Shown: positions 33,848-43,701 of the stretch, one piece after another
Layout of the letters: every line of letters starts with the position of its first letter
Position numbering within the stretch: the first letter of the stretch is position 1
Assembly: GCF_030369635.1 (NCBI RefSeq)
Contig: NZ_CP128474.1
Coordinates: 310,001 to 374,000, forward strand
DNA length: 64,000 nt
Reading direction: 5' to 3'
DNA from: Microbacterium arborescens
Lineage (GTDB): Bacteria > Actinomycetota > Actinomycetes > Actinomycetales > Microbacteriaceae
Translations under genes and position numbers: made by a program
Notes under the pieces: generated by a model
What the model saw: the letters and a program-made list of their open reading frames with translations, nothing else
Database searches by the model: none
Told to the model about the DNA's origin: nothing

Positions 33848-33868
33848 CTTGATACGACCTGACTCAAC
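33848..33868. promoter_or_regulatory. HAIR-like HspR site 2
   Basis: CTTGATA-N7-ACTCAAC, ending six bases before the dnaK -35 box. Good match to the HAIR arms and spacing. Confidence 0.72.
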
Positions 33869-33873
33869 TTCTC

Positions 33874-33900
33874 TTGACATGGTTTCGGTGCGCGAGTACA

Positions 33901-33902
<2 letters not shown>
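33874..33902 (+). promoter_or_regulatory. dnaK operon promoter
   Basis: TTGACA, a 17-base spacer, then TACAGT: a near-consensus vegetative promoter. HAIR sites lie immediately upstream and downstream, so HspR binding would block polymerase. Confidence 0.85.
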
Positions 33903-35843
<1,941 letters not shown>

Positions 35844-35845
35844 TC

Positions 35846-36472
35846 ATGACCAACAAGGACTTCGAAGAGCCGCACGGCGAAGACGAGGTCCTCGGCGGGG
35901 AGGGGTCGGACGCCCAGGCGTCCGGCCCCGACGCGCACGAGGCCACCGGAGCAACGGATGCCGCGGACGCCGCGGCTGCGGACGACGAACTGACCATCGA
36001 CGACATCCTCGGCGCGACGCAGTCCGACGAGGCCGCCGTCGCCGAAGCGCCTGCCGAGGAGCACGACCTCGTGCTCGACCTCAAGCGCGTGCAGGCCGAG
36101 TACGCCAACTACCGTCGGCGCACCGAGGAGCAGCGCGAGGTCGAGATCGAGCGCGCCAAGGGCTCGGTCGCCAAGGGTCTGCTGCCCGTGCTCGACGACC
36201 TCGACCGTGCCGACAAGCACGGCGACCTCGTCGAGGGATCGCCGCTCGCGGTGATCGCGGACAAGCTGCGCGGGGTCGTGGCGCGACTGGGTGTCGAGTC
36301 CTACGGCGCCGCGGGCGACGCGTTCGACCCGCAGCAGCACGAGGCGATCTTCCAGGCGCCCACCCCGGGCACGGCCGAGCCGACGATCCTCGAGGTCGTC
36401 GAGGTCGGCTACCGCCTCGGCAGCATCGAGCTGCGTCCGGCGAAGGTCGTCGTCGCCGTGCCGGCCGAATAG
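35846..36472 (+). CDS. grpE: Nucleotide exchange factor GrpE
   Basis: A 208-residue dimeric exchange factor that releases ADP from DnaK. The N-terminal ~60 residues are highly acidic and disordered. A long coiled-coil helix follows (LVLDLKRVQAEYANYRRRTEE and onward), then the beta domain with QQHEAIFQAPTPG and the end VEVGYRLGSIELRPAKVVVA. It starts 2 bp after the dnaK stop, in the same operon. Confidence 0.97.
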   Translation: MTNKDFEEPHGEDEVLGGEGSDAQASGPDAHEATGATDAADAAAADDELTIDDILGATQSDEAAVAEAPAEEHDLVLDLKRVQAEYANYRRRTEEQREVEIERAKGSVAKGLLPVLDDLDRADKHGDLVEGSPLAVIADKLRGVVARLGVESYGAAGDAFDPQQHEAIFQAPTPGTAEPTILEVVEVGYRLGSIELRPAKVVVAVPAE

Positions 36473-36483
36473 GAGGCAACGAC

Positions 36484-37488
36484 ATGGCCAGTCAGGACTG
36501 GTTCGATAAGGACTTCTACAAGGTGCTGGGCGTCTCCAAGGACGTCTCCGACAGCGACCTGAAGAAGACCTACCGCAAGCTCGCGCGCAAATACCACCCC
36601 GACTCGACGCAGGGCGATGCTGCGGCCGAGGCGAAGTTCAAGGAGATCAGCGAGGCGTACTCCGTGCTCTCCGACAAGGAGCAGCGCGCCGAGTACGACC
36701 AGATCCGAGCGATGGGGTCGGGCAGCGCCCGCTTCACCGCGGGTGGCCAGGGCGCGGGTGGCTTCGAAGACGTCTTCAGCGCCTTCAACCAGGGGGCTCG
36801 AGGCGGCGCCGGAGCGCGCGGCGCGGACTTCGACGACATCTTCGCGATGTTCAACCAGCAGTCCGGCCGATCCAGCCGCTTCGGGACGGGCGGCTTCGGC
36901 CGCTCGACCGGCGGATTCCAGGGCTTCGGCGGCCCGCAGCGCGGCGCCGACGTCACAGCTCGGACGACGCTCGACTTCGCGACGGCGGTGCGCGGCGACA
37001 CCGTCACGCTCCAGGGCGAAGACGGCAAGCCGTTCAAGGTGAAGATCCCCGCAGGCGTCAAGGACGGCCAGAAGATCCGGCTGCGCGGCCGCGGGCGGCC
37101 CTCGCCCGACGGCGGCGAGCCGGGTGACATCGTCGTGGCCGTCACGGTCCGCCCGCACTCGGTGTTCACGCGCGATGGGCTCAACCTGCGCGTCGTGGTT
37201 CCGGTGACCTTCACCGAGGCCGCCCTCGGCGCCACGATCGAGGTTCCGACGCTCGGCGGCGACCCCGTCAAGCTCCGGGTTGCGCCCGGCACGCCGTCGG
37301 GTCGCGTCCTGCGGGTCAAGGGTCGCGGTGTGAGCACGTCCAAGGGCACCGGCGATCTGCTGGCCGAGGTCCAGGTCGCCGTTCCTGCGCACCTCGACGA
37401 GGAAGCCCGGGCGGCCCTCGAGCGCTTCGCGGAGGTCGAACCCCGCGAGAACCCGCGTGCCGACCTGATGAACAAGGCGCGCGGCTGA
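36484..37488 (+). CDS. dnaJ: J-domain co-chaperone, type B (zinc-finger-less DnaJ)
   Basis: A 334-residue J protein. The J domain spans residues 10-75 with His-Pro-Asp at 38-40 (RKLARKYHPD), followed by a Gly/Phe-rich region (~80-160, with GGFGRSTGGFQGFGG). Two beta-sandwich peptide-binding domains follow (GADVTARTTLDFATAVRGDT; GDIVVAVTVRPHSVFTRDGL). The four CxxCxGxG zinc repeats of classical DnaJ are absent, so this is CbpA-like in layout although it sits in the dnaK operon. It stimulates DnaK ATPase. The ATG is preceded by GGAGG, 11 bp after grpE. Confidence 0.95.
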   Translation: MASQDWFDKDFYKVLGVSKDVSDSDLKKTYRKLARKYHPDSTQGDAAAEAKFKEISEAYSVLSDKEQRAEYDQIRAMGSGSARFTAGGQGAGGFEDVFSAFNQGARGGAGARGADFDDIFAMFNQQSGRSSRFGTGGFGRSTGGFQGFGGPQRGADVTARTTLDFATAVRGDTVTLQGEDGKPFKVKIPAGVKDGQKIRLRGRGRPSPDGGEPGDIVVAVTVRPHSVFTRDGLNLRVVVPVTFTEAALGATIEVPTLGGDPVKLRVAPGTPSGRVLRVKGRGVSTSKGTGDLLAEVQVAVPAHLDEEARAALERFAEVEPRENPRADLMNKARG

Positions 37489-37503
37489 CACACCCGTCGT
37501 CGA

Positions 37504-37541
37504 CCCGCCGCACCCGTTCGCCACGGGACTGGTGCGGCGGG
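37504..37541 (+). terminator. Intra-operon hairpin between dnaJ and hspR
   Basis: A perfect 11-bp stem CCCGCCGCACC / GGTGCGGCGGG with a 16-base loop and no T run. It may act as a partial terminator or mRNA stabiliser that sets the level of the repressor gene downstream. Confidence 0.55.
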
Positions 37542-37581
37542 CCGGATGACGACGATCTCGACGTCCAGGAGGTGACCAACC

Positions 37582-38031
37582 ATGGCTGAAGACGACATCG
37601 ACGAGGACGCCCCGATCTTCGCGATCGCTGCCGCGGCGGAGCTCGCCGCCATGCACGCGCAGACCCTCCGGCAGTACGACCGGCTGGGGCTCGTGGTGCC
37701 CGGGCGCACGCAGGGCGGGTCGCGGCGATACTCGCTGCGGCACATCCGTCAGCTGCGTGAGGTGGCTCGGATGTCGGCGGAGGGCATCAGCCTGCCCGCT
37801 ATCGCGCGCATCCTCGAGCTCGAGAACGAGGTCGCGGGCCTTCGGCGTGAGGTGCGAGACCTCGAGCAGCGTCTTCGCGACGAGATGCAGCAGCGCCCCG
37901 GTGCGCGGGTGTTCGCCGCGGGTGCGACCGGCGCCGTCGTGACCCTGCGCCACGGCGCGCGCGTCCGCCGCGCGACCGAGGTCGTGCTCTACCGCCGCCC
38001 CGCCGCCCCGCCCACCGCCCCGCAGTCCTAG
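37582..38031 (+). CDS. hspR: Heat-shock repressor HspR (MerR family)
   Basis: A 149-residue MerR-type regulator that represses dnaK and clpB through HAIR sites and uses DnaK as corepressor in studied actinobacteria. Winged helix at ~10-80 (FAIAAAAELAAMHAQTLRQY, then LGLVVPGRTQGGSRRYSLRH, then ISLPAIARILELENEV). A coiled-coil helix follows, and a C-terminal part (TEVVLYRRPAAPPTAPQS). GGAGG precedes the ATG. The stop TAG lies inside the first unit of an in-frame 18-bp repeat array, so the C-terminus may have been shortened recently. Confidence 0.95.
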   Translation: MAEDDIDEDAPIFAIAAAAELAAMHAQTLRQYDRLGLVVPGRTQGGSRRYSLRHIRQLREVARMSAEGISLPAIARILELENEVAGLRREVRDLEQRLRDEMQQRPGARVFAAGATGAVVTLRHGARVRRATEVVLYRRPAAPPTAPQS

Positions 38032-38109
38032 CCGCCCCCGCAGCCTCAGCCGGCCCCGCAGCCTCAGCCGCCCCCGCAGCCTCAGCCGGCCCCGCAGCCT
38101 CAGCCGGCC
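38020..38109 (+). repeat. Five 18-bp in-frame repeats across the hspR stop
   Basis: Five units of the type CCGCAGCCTCAGCCGGCC, with G/C variation in the last codon, in register with the hspR frame. Units 2-5 would encode Pro-Gln-Pro-Gln-Pro-Ala/Pro. Unit 1 reads CCG CAG TCC TAG CCG CCC and supplies the stop codon. Confidence 0.9.
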
Positions 38110-38113
38110 CCGT

Positions 38114-38133
38114 CGACCCGACACAAAGGGTCG
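38114..38133. repeat. 20-bp CGACCC repeat, copy 1
   Basis: CGACCCGACACAAAGGGTCG, with inverted ends CGACCC/GGGTCG. Two more copies, in inverted arrangement, lie after the DUF559-like gene (39193 and 39230), so the gene is flanked. Confidence 0.65.
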
Positions 38134-38234
38134 TTATCCGGCGTGCGGAGCGGCCATTCGGGTCGGTTCAGGGTGGGGCGGGGGTGGGGCGGGGTGGGCG
38201 GGGTTCCTGCACAGGCGAGGGTGGGGGAGACCGG

Positions 38235-39176
38235 ATGGTGAACGGGCTGGGGATATCGCAGGAGAGGGCGAGAGAGCGTCAGTCTGGACGGGTGGCACGC
38301 ATTCCTGCTGAGCTCCCCGAGGCGCTGCCGGGTGCCTTCACGGTTGGGACCGCGCGCGCGACCGGTGTGACGCGGGGCAGACTTCGTTCCGCCGACCTGG
38401 CCGTGCCCTTCCGCGGCATCCGCTCGCGTGCACCCGTGACGGACGTGCGCGCGCTGGTGACCGCCTATCTGCCGAAGTTGCGCGCAGGCGAGCACATCAG
38501 CCATGCCACGGCAGTGGCTCTCGTCGGCGGCTGGATTCCAGAGCGGCTGCGCACGCAGGTGGACGTCGCGGCGCCGCGACCGCTCGGGCGCGCCCGGGGT
38601 GCGGGGGTGCGCGGGCACGAAGCCGCCGCGGCGAGTCGGTGGCGGTTCGGACCCGTTCCGATCGAGCATCCGGCCGTCGCCTGGTGCCAATCGGCCGAGC
38701 TCATGGGCGAACGCGAGCTCGTCATCGCGGCAGACTCCCTCATGCGCAGGCATGATCCCGTCCTGTCCATCGAGCAGCTCGGCGGGGCGGTGGCGGCGTG
38801 GTCCGGCCGGCGCGGCGTACGTGCACTCCGACTCGCGCACGAACGCTGTCGGGAACGCACCGACTCCGTTGCGGAGACGGAGCTGCGTCTCGACGCCGAG
38901 GACCTCGGGATGACCACCTTCGAGGTCAACGCGGTCATCCGCGATGAGGCCGGGCACTTCGTGGCCTATGGCGACCTCGTCGACGCCGAGCGGCGCGTGC
39001 TCCTGGAGTACGACGGTCAGCAGCATCGGCTCGACGACGCGCAGTACGGCCGCGACGTCGACCGCCTCGACGACCTCGCACGTCTCGGCTGGCGCGTCAT
39101 CCGCGTGAACAGAACCCACTGCGGCGCGCGGCGTCGCGCCGTCCTCCTCCGTGCGCGCGAAGCGTTGACCAGCTGA
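38235..39176 (+). CDS. Vsr/DUF559-like endonuclease-fold protein
   Basis: A 313-residue protein. The N-terminal half (~35-160) resembles the AbiEi-like/antitoxin-type domains found in front of DUF559 in actinobacteria (FTVGTARATGVTRGRLRSAD, then GEHISHATAVALVGGWIP). The C-terminal ~110 residues have the restriction-fold pattern SVAETELRLDAEDLG, GDLVDAERRVLLEYDGQQHR and LARLGWRVIRVNRTHC: an E...D-x-E-x-D metal centre as in very-short-patch-repair-type nucleases. Its role is unknown. The ATG at 38235 follows GGGGGAG; the GTG at 38292 is an alternative. It is flanked by copies of a 20-bp repeat. Confidence 0.78.
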   Translation: MVNGLGISQERARERQSGRVARIPAELPEALPGAFTVGTARATGVTRGRLRSADLAVPFRGIRSRAPVTDVRALVTAYLPKLRAGEHISHATAVALVGGWIPERLRTQVDVAAPRPLGRARGAGVRGHEAAAASRWRFGPVPIEHPAVAWCQSAELMGERELVIAADSLMRRHDPVLSIEQLGGAVAAWSGRRGVRALRLAHERCRERTDSVAETELRLDAEDLGMTTFEVNAVIRDEAGHFVAYGDLVDAERRVLLEYDGQQHRLDDAQYGRDVDRLDDLARLGWRVIRVNRTHCGARRRAVLLRAREALTS

Positions 39177-39192
39177 CCCCCCAACCCCTCGC

Positions 39193-39249
39193 CGACCCGA
39201 CACGAATGGTCGCTCCGGCCGGAATTCGGCGACCTTTTGCGTCGGGTCG
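39193..39249. terminator. Inverted pair of 20-bp repeats, hairpin after DUF559-like gene
   Basis: CGACCCGACACGAATGGTCG (39193-39212) and the reverse complement of CGACCCGACGCAAAAGGTCG (39230-39249) form a long hairpin between convergent genes. It likely terminates both, and it is also related to copy 1 at 38114. Confidence 0.65.
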
Positions 39250-39282
39250 GCGATCGGGCAGGGGCGGAGGGGGCGGAGGGGG

Positions 39283-39876
39283 TCAGGCGGGAGGAAGGCG
39301 CAGGGTGCCGGCGGACTCGTCGAGGGTCAGATCGTCGACGACGCGCAGCGAGCGGGCGAGATGATCGAGCTCGTCGAGCACCGTTCCCACGCGCTCGCGG
39401 TCGCTGCAGACGGCCGACAACGTCACGAGGTGGGTGCCGGTGTCCCACGTGTACGACACGAACGGCGGCGTCCTCGGATCGGGAGGCAGGGTCATCACGA
39501 GCTTCTCGCCCACCCCCAGGTAGGGGGAGCGGAAGTCCTCGGTGTCGTCGTACTCCATCGGCATCATCGCCCGCGCCGCCCGCACCTGCGCCGTCGCCTC
39601 CTGCATCTGCGCGAGAACGACCAGCAGCTCGGGGTCGGCTTTCCACATCCAGGCCCGCACCCGGCCGTTCGCGCGTCGCATCAGCATCGGCACCGCCTGG
39701 CTCGCGGCCCACGCGGCGAACCGCCCGCCCGGGCGCGGCGCGGCGCCGATCGCGGCGTTGGCCTGGCTCAGCAGCATCCCGATCGCGCGCTTGCGGGCGC
39801 GGCGTCCGGAGAATCCGAACGATTCGGTGACGGCAACCCAGCGGGCGGGATCGGCATCGGCTTCGAGTCGGGCCAT
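39283..39876 (-). CDS. Conserved hypothetical protein
   Basis: A 197-residue protein without a recognised domain. It starts ARLEADADPARWVAVTESFG, and a middle helical region (ARAMMPMEYDDTEDFRSPYL) precedes a beta-rich segment (EKLVMTLPPDPRTPPFVSYTWDTG split across 130-155). No signal peptide or clear membrane span is seen, although RRARKRAIGMLL and AAWAASQAVPML are mildly hydrophobic. It is monocistronic and convergent with the DUF559-like gene. It is probably a real gene judged by codon bias and an intact frame with ATG. Confidence 0.6.
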   Translation of the reverse strand: MARLEADADPARWVAVTESFGFSGRRARKRAIGMLLSQANAAIGAAPRPGGRFAAWAASQAVPMLMRRANGRVRAWMWKADPELLVVLAQMQEATAQVRAARAMMPMEYDDTEDFRSPYLGVGEKLVMTLPPDPRTPPFVSYTWDTGTHLVTLSAVCSDRERVGTVLDELDHLARSLRVVDDLTLDESAGTLRLPPA

Positions 39877-40053
39877 GACCCCAGCCTAGGGATGCCGCCG
39901 GGGTTCCCGCGTCCGCCCGCCGTGCAGCCCGTGCGGCCGGTTTGCCTCAACGCCGGGCCGCCTCCCGGAAGCGTCAAGACCGCTCGGGTAAGCTCGGGGC
40001 CGCCGCGTCGGCCACAGCCGGCGGCACTCCGCCGTACAGATTGGGCCTGACCC

Positions 40054-41268
40054 GTGACCGAATCCACGACGAACGAGGGTGTTCCCGCCGCCAGCTCGCG
40101 CGCACCTCTGACCATCGTGATGGGCGCCGACACCTTCGCCCCCGACGTCAACGGAGCCGCCCGCTTCGCCGAGCGGCTCTCCGCCGGCCTCGCCGCTCGC
40201 GGTCACGATGTCCACGTCGTGACGCCGAGCGTGAAGCACTCGCAGTCGGGCGTCTTCACCGAGAACATCGAGGGCGCGGACCTCACCGTCCATCGCCTCC
40301 CCGGATGGCGCTGGTACCCGCACGACTGGCTGCGCTTCGTGCTGCCGTGGCGCTCGAAGCACTACGCGCGGCGCATCCTCGACTCGGTCAAGCCCGACGT
40401 CGTCCACAGCCAGTCGCACATCGTCATCGGCCGCGGGCTCACCCGCGAGGCGAGGAAGCGCGGCATCCCGGTGGTCGCGACCAACCACGTCATGGCCGAG
40501 AACGTCATCGACTTCACGACGCTCCCGCCGTTCCTCGACAAGATCATCATCAAGCTCTGCTGGGACGACGCCAAGCGCACGTTCCTGATGTCGCGCGCCG
40601 TGACGACCCCCACGCGCAAGGCCGCGGAGTTCCTCGAGGACACGATCGACATCTCGGGCGTCATCCCGATCAGCTGCGGCATCGACAAGCGCAACTACAC
40701 CCCCGACCTCACCCCGCGCGAGCACCGTCGCATCCTGTTCGTCGGTCGCCTCACGACCGAGAAGCATGTCGAGGTCACCCTGAAGGCCGTCGCCAAGCTC
40801 GCGCCCGAGCTCGACGTCCACTTCGACATCGTCGGCGGCGGCGACCAGCGTCGGAACCTCGAGCAGACCGCGCAGCAGCTGGGCATCAGCGATCGCGTCA
40901 CGTTCTTCGGGCGCACCGATGAAGCCGACCTGCGTGCCGCGTACACGCGGGCGGATGTGTTCGCGATCGCGTCGATCGCCGAGCTGCAGTCGATCGCGAC
41001 GATGGAGGCCATGGCCTCGGGGCTGCCGATCGTGGCGGCGGATGCCGTCGCGCTGCCCCACCTCGTACAGTCGGGTGTCAACGGTTACCTCTTCGAACCC
41101 GGCGACGTCGACGATCTCGCGGACAAGCTGCGTCGGGTGCTCACCGCATCGCCCGAGGAGTACCTGCGGATGCAGCAGGCCTCGCTCGACGGCGTCGAGA
41201 TCCACGACATCGAGCGCACTCTCGACACCTTCGAGAAGCTCTACCGCGGCGAGCCGCTCGACGCGTGA
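40054..41268 (+). CDS. GT4-family glycosyltransferase (mannosyl/glucosyl-lipid type)
   Basis: A 404-residue retaining GT-B glycosyltransferase. The N-terminal acceptor domain has [26 protein letters not shown] and [15 protein letters not shown]. The C-terminal nucleotide-sugar domain has [20 protein letters not shown] and the E-x7-E-like motif [18 protein letters not shown] (near 315-332). Related actinobacterial enzymes build glycolipids at the inner membrane face. GTG start. Its stop overlaps the GTG of a second glycosyltransferase gene (GTGA), so both act in one pathway, probably envelope glycoconjugate synthesis (inference). Confidence 0.88.
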   Translation: MTESTTNEGVPAASSRAPLTIVMGADTFAPDVNGAARFAERLSAGLAARGHDVHVVTPSVKHSQSGVFTENIEGADLTVHRLPGWRWYPHDWLRFVLPWRSKHYARRILDSVKPDVVHSQSHIVIGRGLTREARKRGIPVVATNHVMAENVIDFTTLPPFLDKIIIKLCWDDAKRTFLMSRAVTTPTRKAAEFLEDTIDISGVIPISCGIDKRNYTPDLTPREHRRILFVGRLTTEKHVEVTLKAVAKLAPELDVHFDIVGGGDQRRNLEQTAQQLGISDRVTFFGRTDEADLRAAYTRADVFAIASIAELQSIATMEAMASGLPIVAADAVALPHLVQSGVNGYLFEPGDVDDLADKLRRVLTASPEEYLRMQQASLDGVEIHDIERTLDTFEKLYRGEPLDA

Positions 41269-42377
41269 CGATGCGGCTGTTCTTCGACGCGCGTTACATC
41301 CGCACCGACTTCCACGACGGCATCAGCCGGTTCTCGCACGAGCTCGCGCACGCGGTGTTCGCGGCGGCGCCCGCCGAGGACGTCGAGGTCACGTTCATCG
41401 TGCACGACCCCGCGCAGATCGCGTTCCTGCCCGAGGGAGCCCCCCACGTCGTGCTGCACGCACCGACCTCGATGCTCGAGCCCTTCGCCGCCCTGCGTCT
41501 GAACCGTCACCGTCCCGACGTGGTCTACTCGCCGATGCAGACCATCGGTGCCCTCGGTCGCCGATTCGCGCTGATCCTGACGCTCCATGACACGATCTAC
41601 TACCGGCACCGCACACCTCCGCGCGACCTGCCGTGGTTCGTCCGTCTGGGATGGCGCCTCTTCCACCTCTCGTACGCGCCGCAGCGGGCGACGCTCAACG
41701 CCGCTGACCTCGTCGCGACGGTGAGCGAGACGAGCAAGCGGCAGTTCGCCGACGTGAAGCTGACCAAGCGCGAGGTGGTCGTGCTGCCCAACGCTCCGCA
41801 GCGTCTGGCCGACCTCGCACCGGCGACGGCGATGCCGGGGGCCGCCAAGCCGCGGAACATCGTCTACATGGGCTCGTTCATGCCCTACAAGAACGTCGAG
41901 ACGCTCGTCCGGGCGATGCAGTGGCTGCCGGGTCGCACACTGCACCTGCTGAGCCGCATCTCGGACGGCCGGCGCGCCGAGCTCGAGAAGCTCGCGCCCG
42001 CCGACGCCCGCATCGTCTTCCACGGCGGGGTGACGGATGCCGAGTACGCGGCGCTCCTCGCCGACGCCGGTATGCTCGCGACGTTGAGCCTGGACGAGGG
42101 CTACGGGCTGCCGATCGCCGAGGCGCTCGCGCTCGGAGTGCCCGCGGTGGTGAGCGACATGGAGATCTTCCACGAGGTCGGCGGCGACGGGGCGCTCTAC
42201 GTGCCGCCGCGCGATCCGCGTGCCTTCGCGGCGGCCGTCGTCTCGCTCGACGACGACGCTGCCCGTGCGGGGCTCGTGGCGGCGGGCCGCGCCCACATCG
42301 CGCGGTTCACCTGGGTGGAATCGGCGTCGCGACTGCTCGCGGCATCCCGTCGCGCCCGCGCGCTCCGCGCTCGCTGA
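41265..42377 (+). CDS. GT4-family glycosyltransferase
   Basis: A 370-residue GT-B enzyme. N-terminal [20 protein letters not shown] (the D-G-I-S/G-R loop typical of GT4), [15 protein letters not shown], then the C-terminal [20 protein letters not shown] and [20 protein letters not shown] with the catalytic-site Glu pair near 270-280. It is coupled to the upstream glycosyltransferase by a GTGA overlap; an internal ATG at 41271 is two codons later. Its last ~70 bp overlap the convergent small membrane-protein gene. Confidence 0.88.
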   Translation: MTMRLFFDARYIRTDFHDGISRFSHELAHAVFAAAPAEDVEVTFIVHDPAQIAFLPEGAPHVVLHAPTSMLEPFAALRLNRHRPDVVYSPMQTIGALGRRFALILTLHDTIYYRHRTPPRDLPWFVRLGWRLFHLSYAPQRATLNAADLVATVSETSKRQFADVKLTKREVVVLPNAPQRLADLAPATAMPGAAKPRNIVYMGSFMPYKNVETLVRAMQWLPGRTLHLLSRISDGRRAELEKLAPADARIVFHGGVTDAEYAALLADAGMLATLSLDEGYGLPIAEALALGVPAVVSDMEIFHEVGGDGALYVPPRDPRAFAAAVVSLDDDAARAGLVAAGRAHIARFTWVESASRLLAASRRARALRAR

Positions 42378-42567
42378 CGTCCGCCGCGATCCTCTTCGCG
42401 GGGCGCCCGCCGTCGCGAGGCCCCGGGGCCACCTCCGCCGGCCGAGGTAGGCGCGACGCGTCGGTGGGCACACGGCGGTAACCGTCGTGCGCGACGACCG
42501 CGAGGGTGGCGATCGACGCAGCGACGACAGCGACGATGACGGCGACGAGAAGCAAGTCGGAATCCAT
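42307..42567 (-). CDS. Small single-span membrane protein
   Basis: An 86-residue protein. The N-terminal membrane helix ([20 protein letters not shown]) is followed by [10 protein letters not shown], a motif seen after the helix of many tiny Microbacteriaceae membrane proteins, and a basic Pro/Arg-rich tail. It overlaps the 3' end of the convergent glycosyltransferase gene by 71 bp and is divergent from the GlxA-like regulator. The function is unknown. Confidence 0.6.
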   Translation of the reverse strand: MDSDLLLVAVIVAVVAASIATLAVVAHDGYRRVPTDASRLPRPAEVAPGPRDGGRPAKRIAADVSERGARGRDGMPRAVATPIPPR

Positions 42568-42638
42568 GGCAGAAACGCTACGATTGGCGTCATCCTGCCG
42601 ACACTGGCGGACGAGACGGTATTCGGAGGAATCCTGCC

Positions 42639-43637
42639 ATGCACACGGTCGCCTGCGTCGTCCAGCCCGGATTCGCGCCATTCGAGTTCGGCCTCGCGTG
42701 CGAGGCGTTCGGCCTCGACCGATCCGACGAGGGCATCCCGAACTTCGATTTCCGTGTCGTGACGCCCGATCCCGGCGTGGTTCCGGCCAACCTCGCGTTC
42801 TCGCTCAACGTCGACGCGGGCCTCGAGTTCGCCGACGAGGCCGACCTGGTGATCATCACACCCATCCCGCGCGAGAGTTGGGATGCCGTCGACGAGCGGG
42901 TGACGGCCGTGGTGTGTCGCGCAGTCGAGCGCGGCGCCTGGGTGCTCACCGTCTGCAGTGGAGCCTTCGTGGTGGCGGCATCCGGTGTGCTCGACGGCAA
43001 GCGCGCGACGACCCACTGGCGCTACGCCGAGACGATGGCACGCATGTACCCGCGCATCGAGGTCGATCCCGACGTGCTGTACGTCCAGTCGGACCGGATC
43101 ATCACCTCGGCGGGCACGGCGGCCGGCCTCGACGCCTGCCTGCACCTGCTGCGCATCGAGCTCGGCGCCGAGGCGGCGAACACCATCGCCCGACGGATGG
43201 TGGTTCCGCCCCTCCGCGACGGCGGACAGGCCCAGTTCATCGCCCGTCCCCTTCCCGAGGCGTCGTCGCTGTCGCTCGCGCCGATCACCGACTGGATGAT
43301 CGCGAATCTCGACCTCGATCTGTCCGTCGATCTGCTCGCCTCGCGCGCGCACATGTCGCCGCGGACGTTCGCCCGACGATTCAAGGCCGACTACGGGACG
43401 ACCCCGGCGGCGTGGCTCGGGCGGCAGCGGATCCTGCGCGCGCAGCGATTGCTCGAGCAGACCGATCTCGGCCTCGATCAGATCGCGGCCGACAGCGGCT
43501 TCGGTTCCGCGTCCGTCCTGCGGCAGAACTTCGCCCGCGCCCTGGGGGTGAGCCCATCGGCATACCGCGCTCGCTTCGCCTGCACGCCCGAGGCCGCTTC
43601 GGTGGCCGGTGTCGCGCCGGAGGCCGTAGCGTCCTGA
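42639..43637 (+). CDS. GlxA-family AraC-type regulator
   Basis: A 332-residue regulator. The N-terminal DJ-1/PfpI-like domain (1-~185) has [20 protein letters not shown] and the nucleophile-elbow Cys in [15 protein letters not shown] (near 107), then [16 protein letters not shown]. The C-terminal AraC helix-turn-helix (~215-315) has [20 protein letters not shown] and [20 protein letters not shown]. The ligand is unknown. It stands alone upstream of clpB, whose HAIR site lies in the gap after it. Confidence 0.9.
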   Translation: MHTVACVVQPGFAPFEFGLACEAFGLDRSDEGIPNFDFRVVTPDPGVVPANLAFSLNVDAGLEFADEADLVIITPIPRESWDAVDERVTAVVCRAVERGAWVLTVCSGAFVVAASGVLDGKRATTHWRYAETMARMYPRIEVDPDVLYVQSDRIITSAGTAAGLDACLHLLRIELGAEAANTIARRMVVPPLRDGGQAQFIARPLPEASSLSLAPITDWMIANLDLDLSVDLLASRAHMSPRTFARRFKADYGTTPAAWLGRQRILRAQRLLEQTDLGLDQIAADSGFGSASVLRQNFARALGVSPSAYRARFACTPEAASVAGVAPEAVAS

Positions 43638-43653
43638 GCAACACGGTGATAAA

Positions 43654-43674
43654 CTTGAGTCACACAGGCTCAAG
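43654..43674. promoter_or_regulatory. HAIR site upstream of clpB
   Basis: CTTGAGT-N7-GCTCAAG, a nearly perfect HspR operator, 27 bases before the clpB ATG. It is followed by TTTGAGCC, which makes a second inverted repeat (GGCTCAAG/TTTGAGCC). Confidence 0.88.
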
Positions 43675-43701
43675 TTTGAGCCGAGAGATTTCAGGAGAGA
43701 T

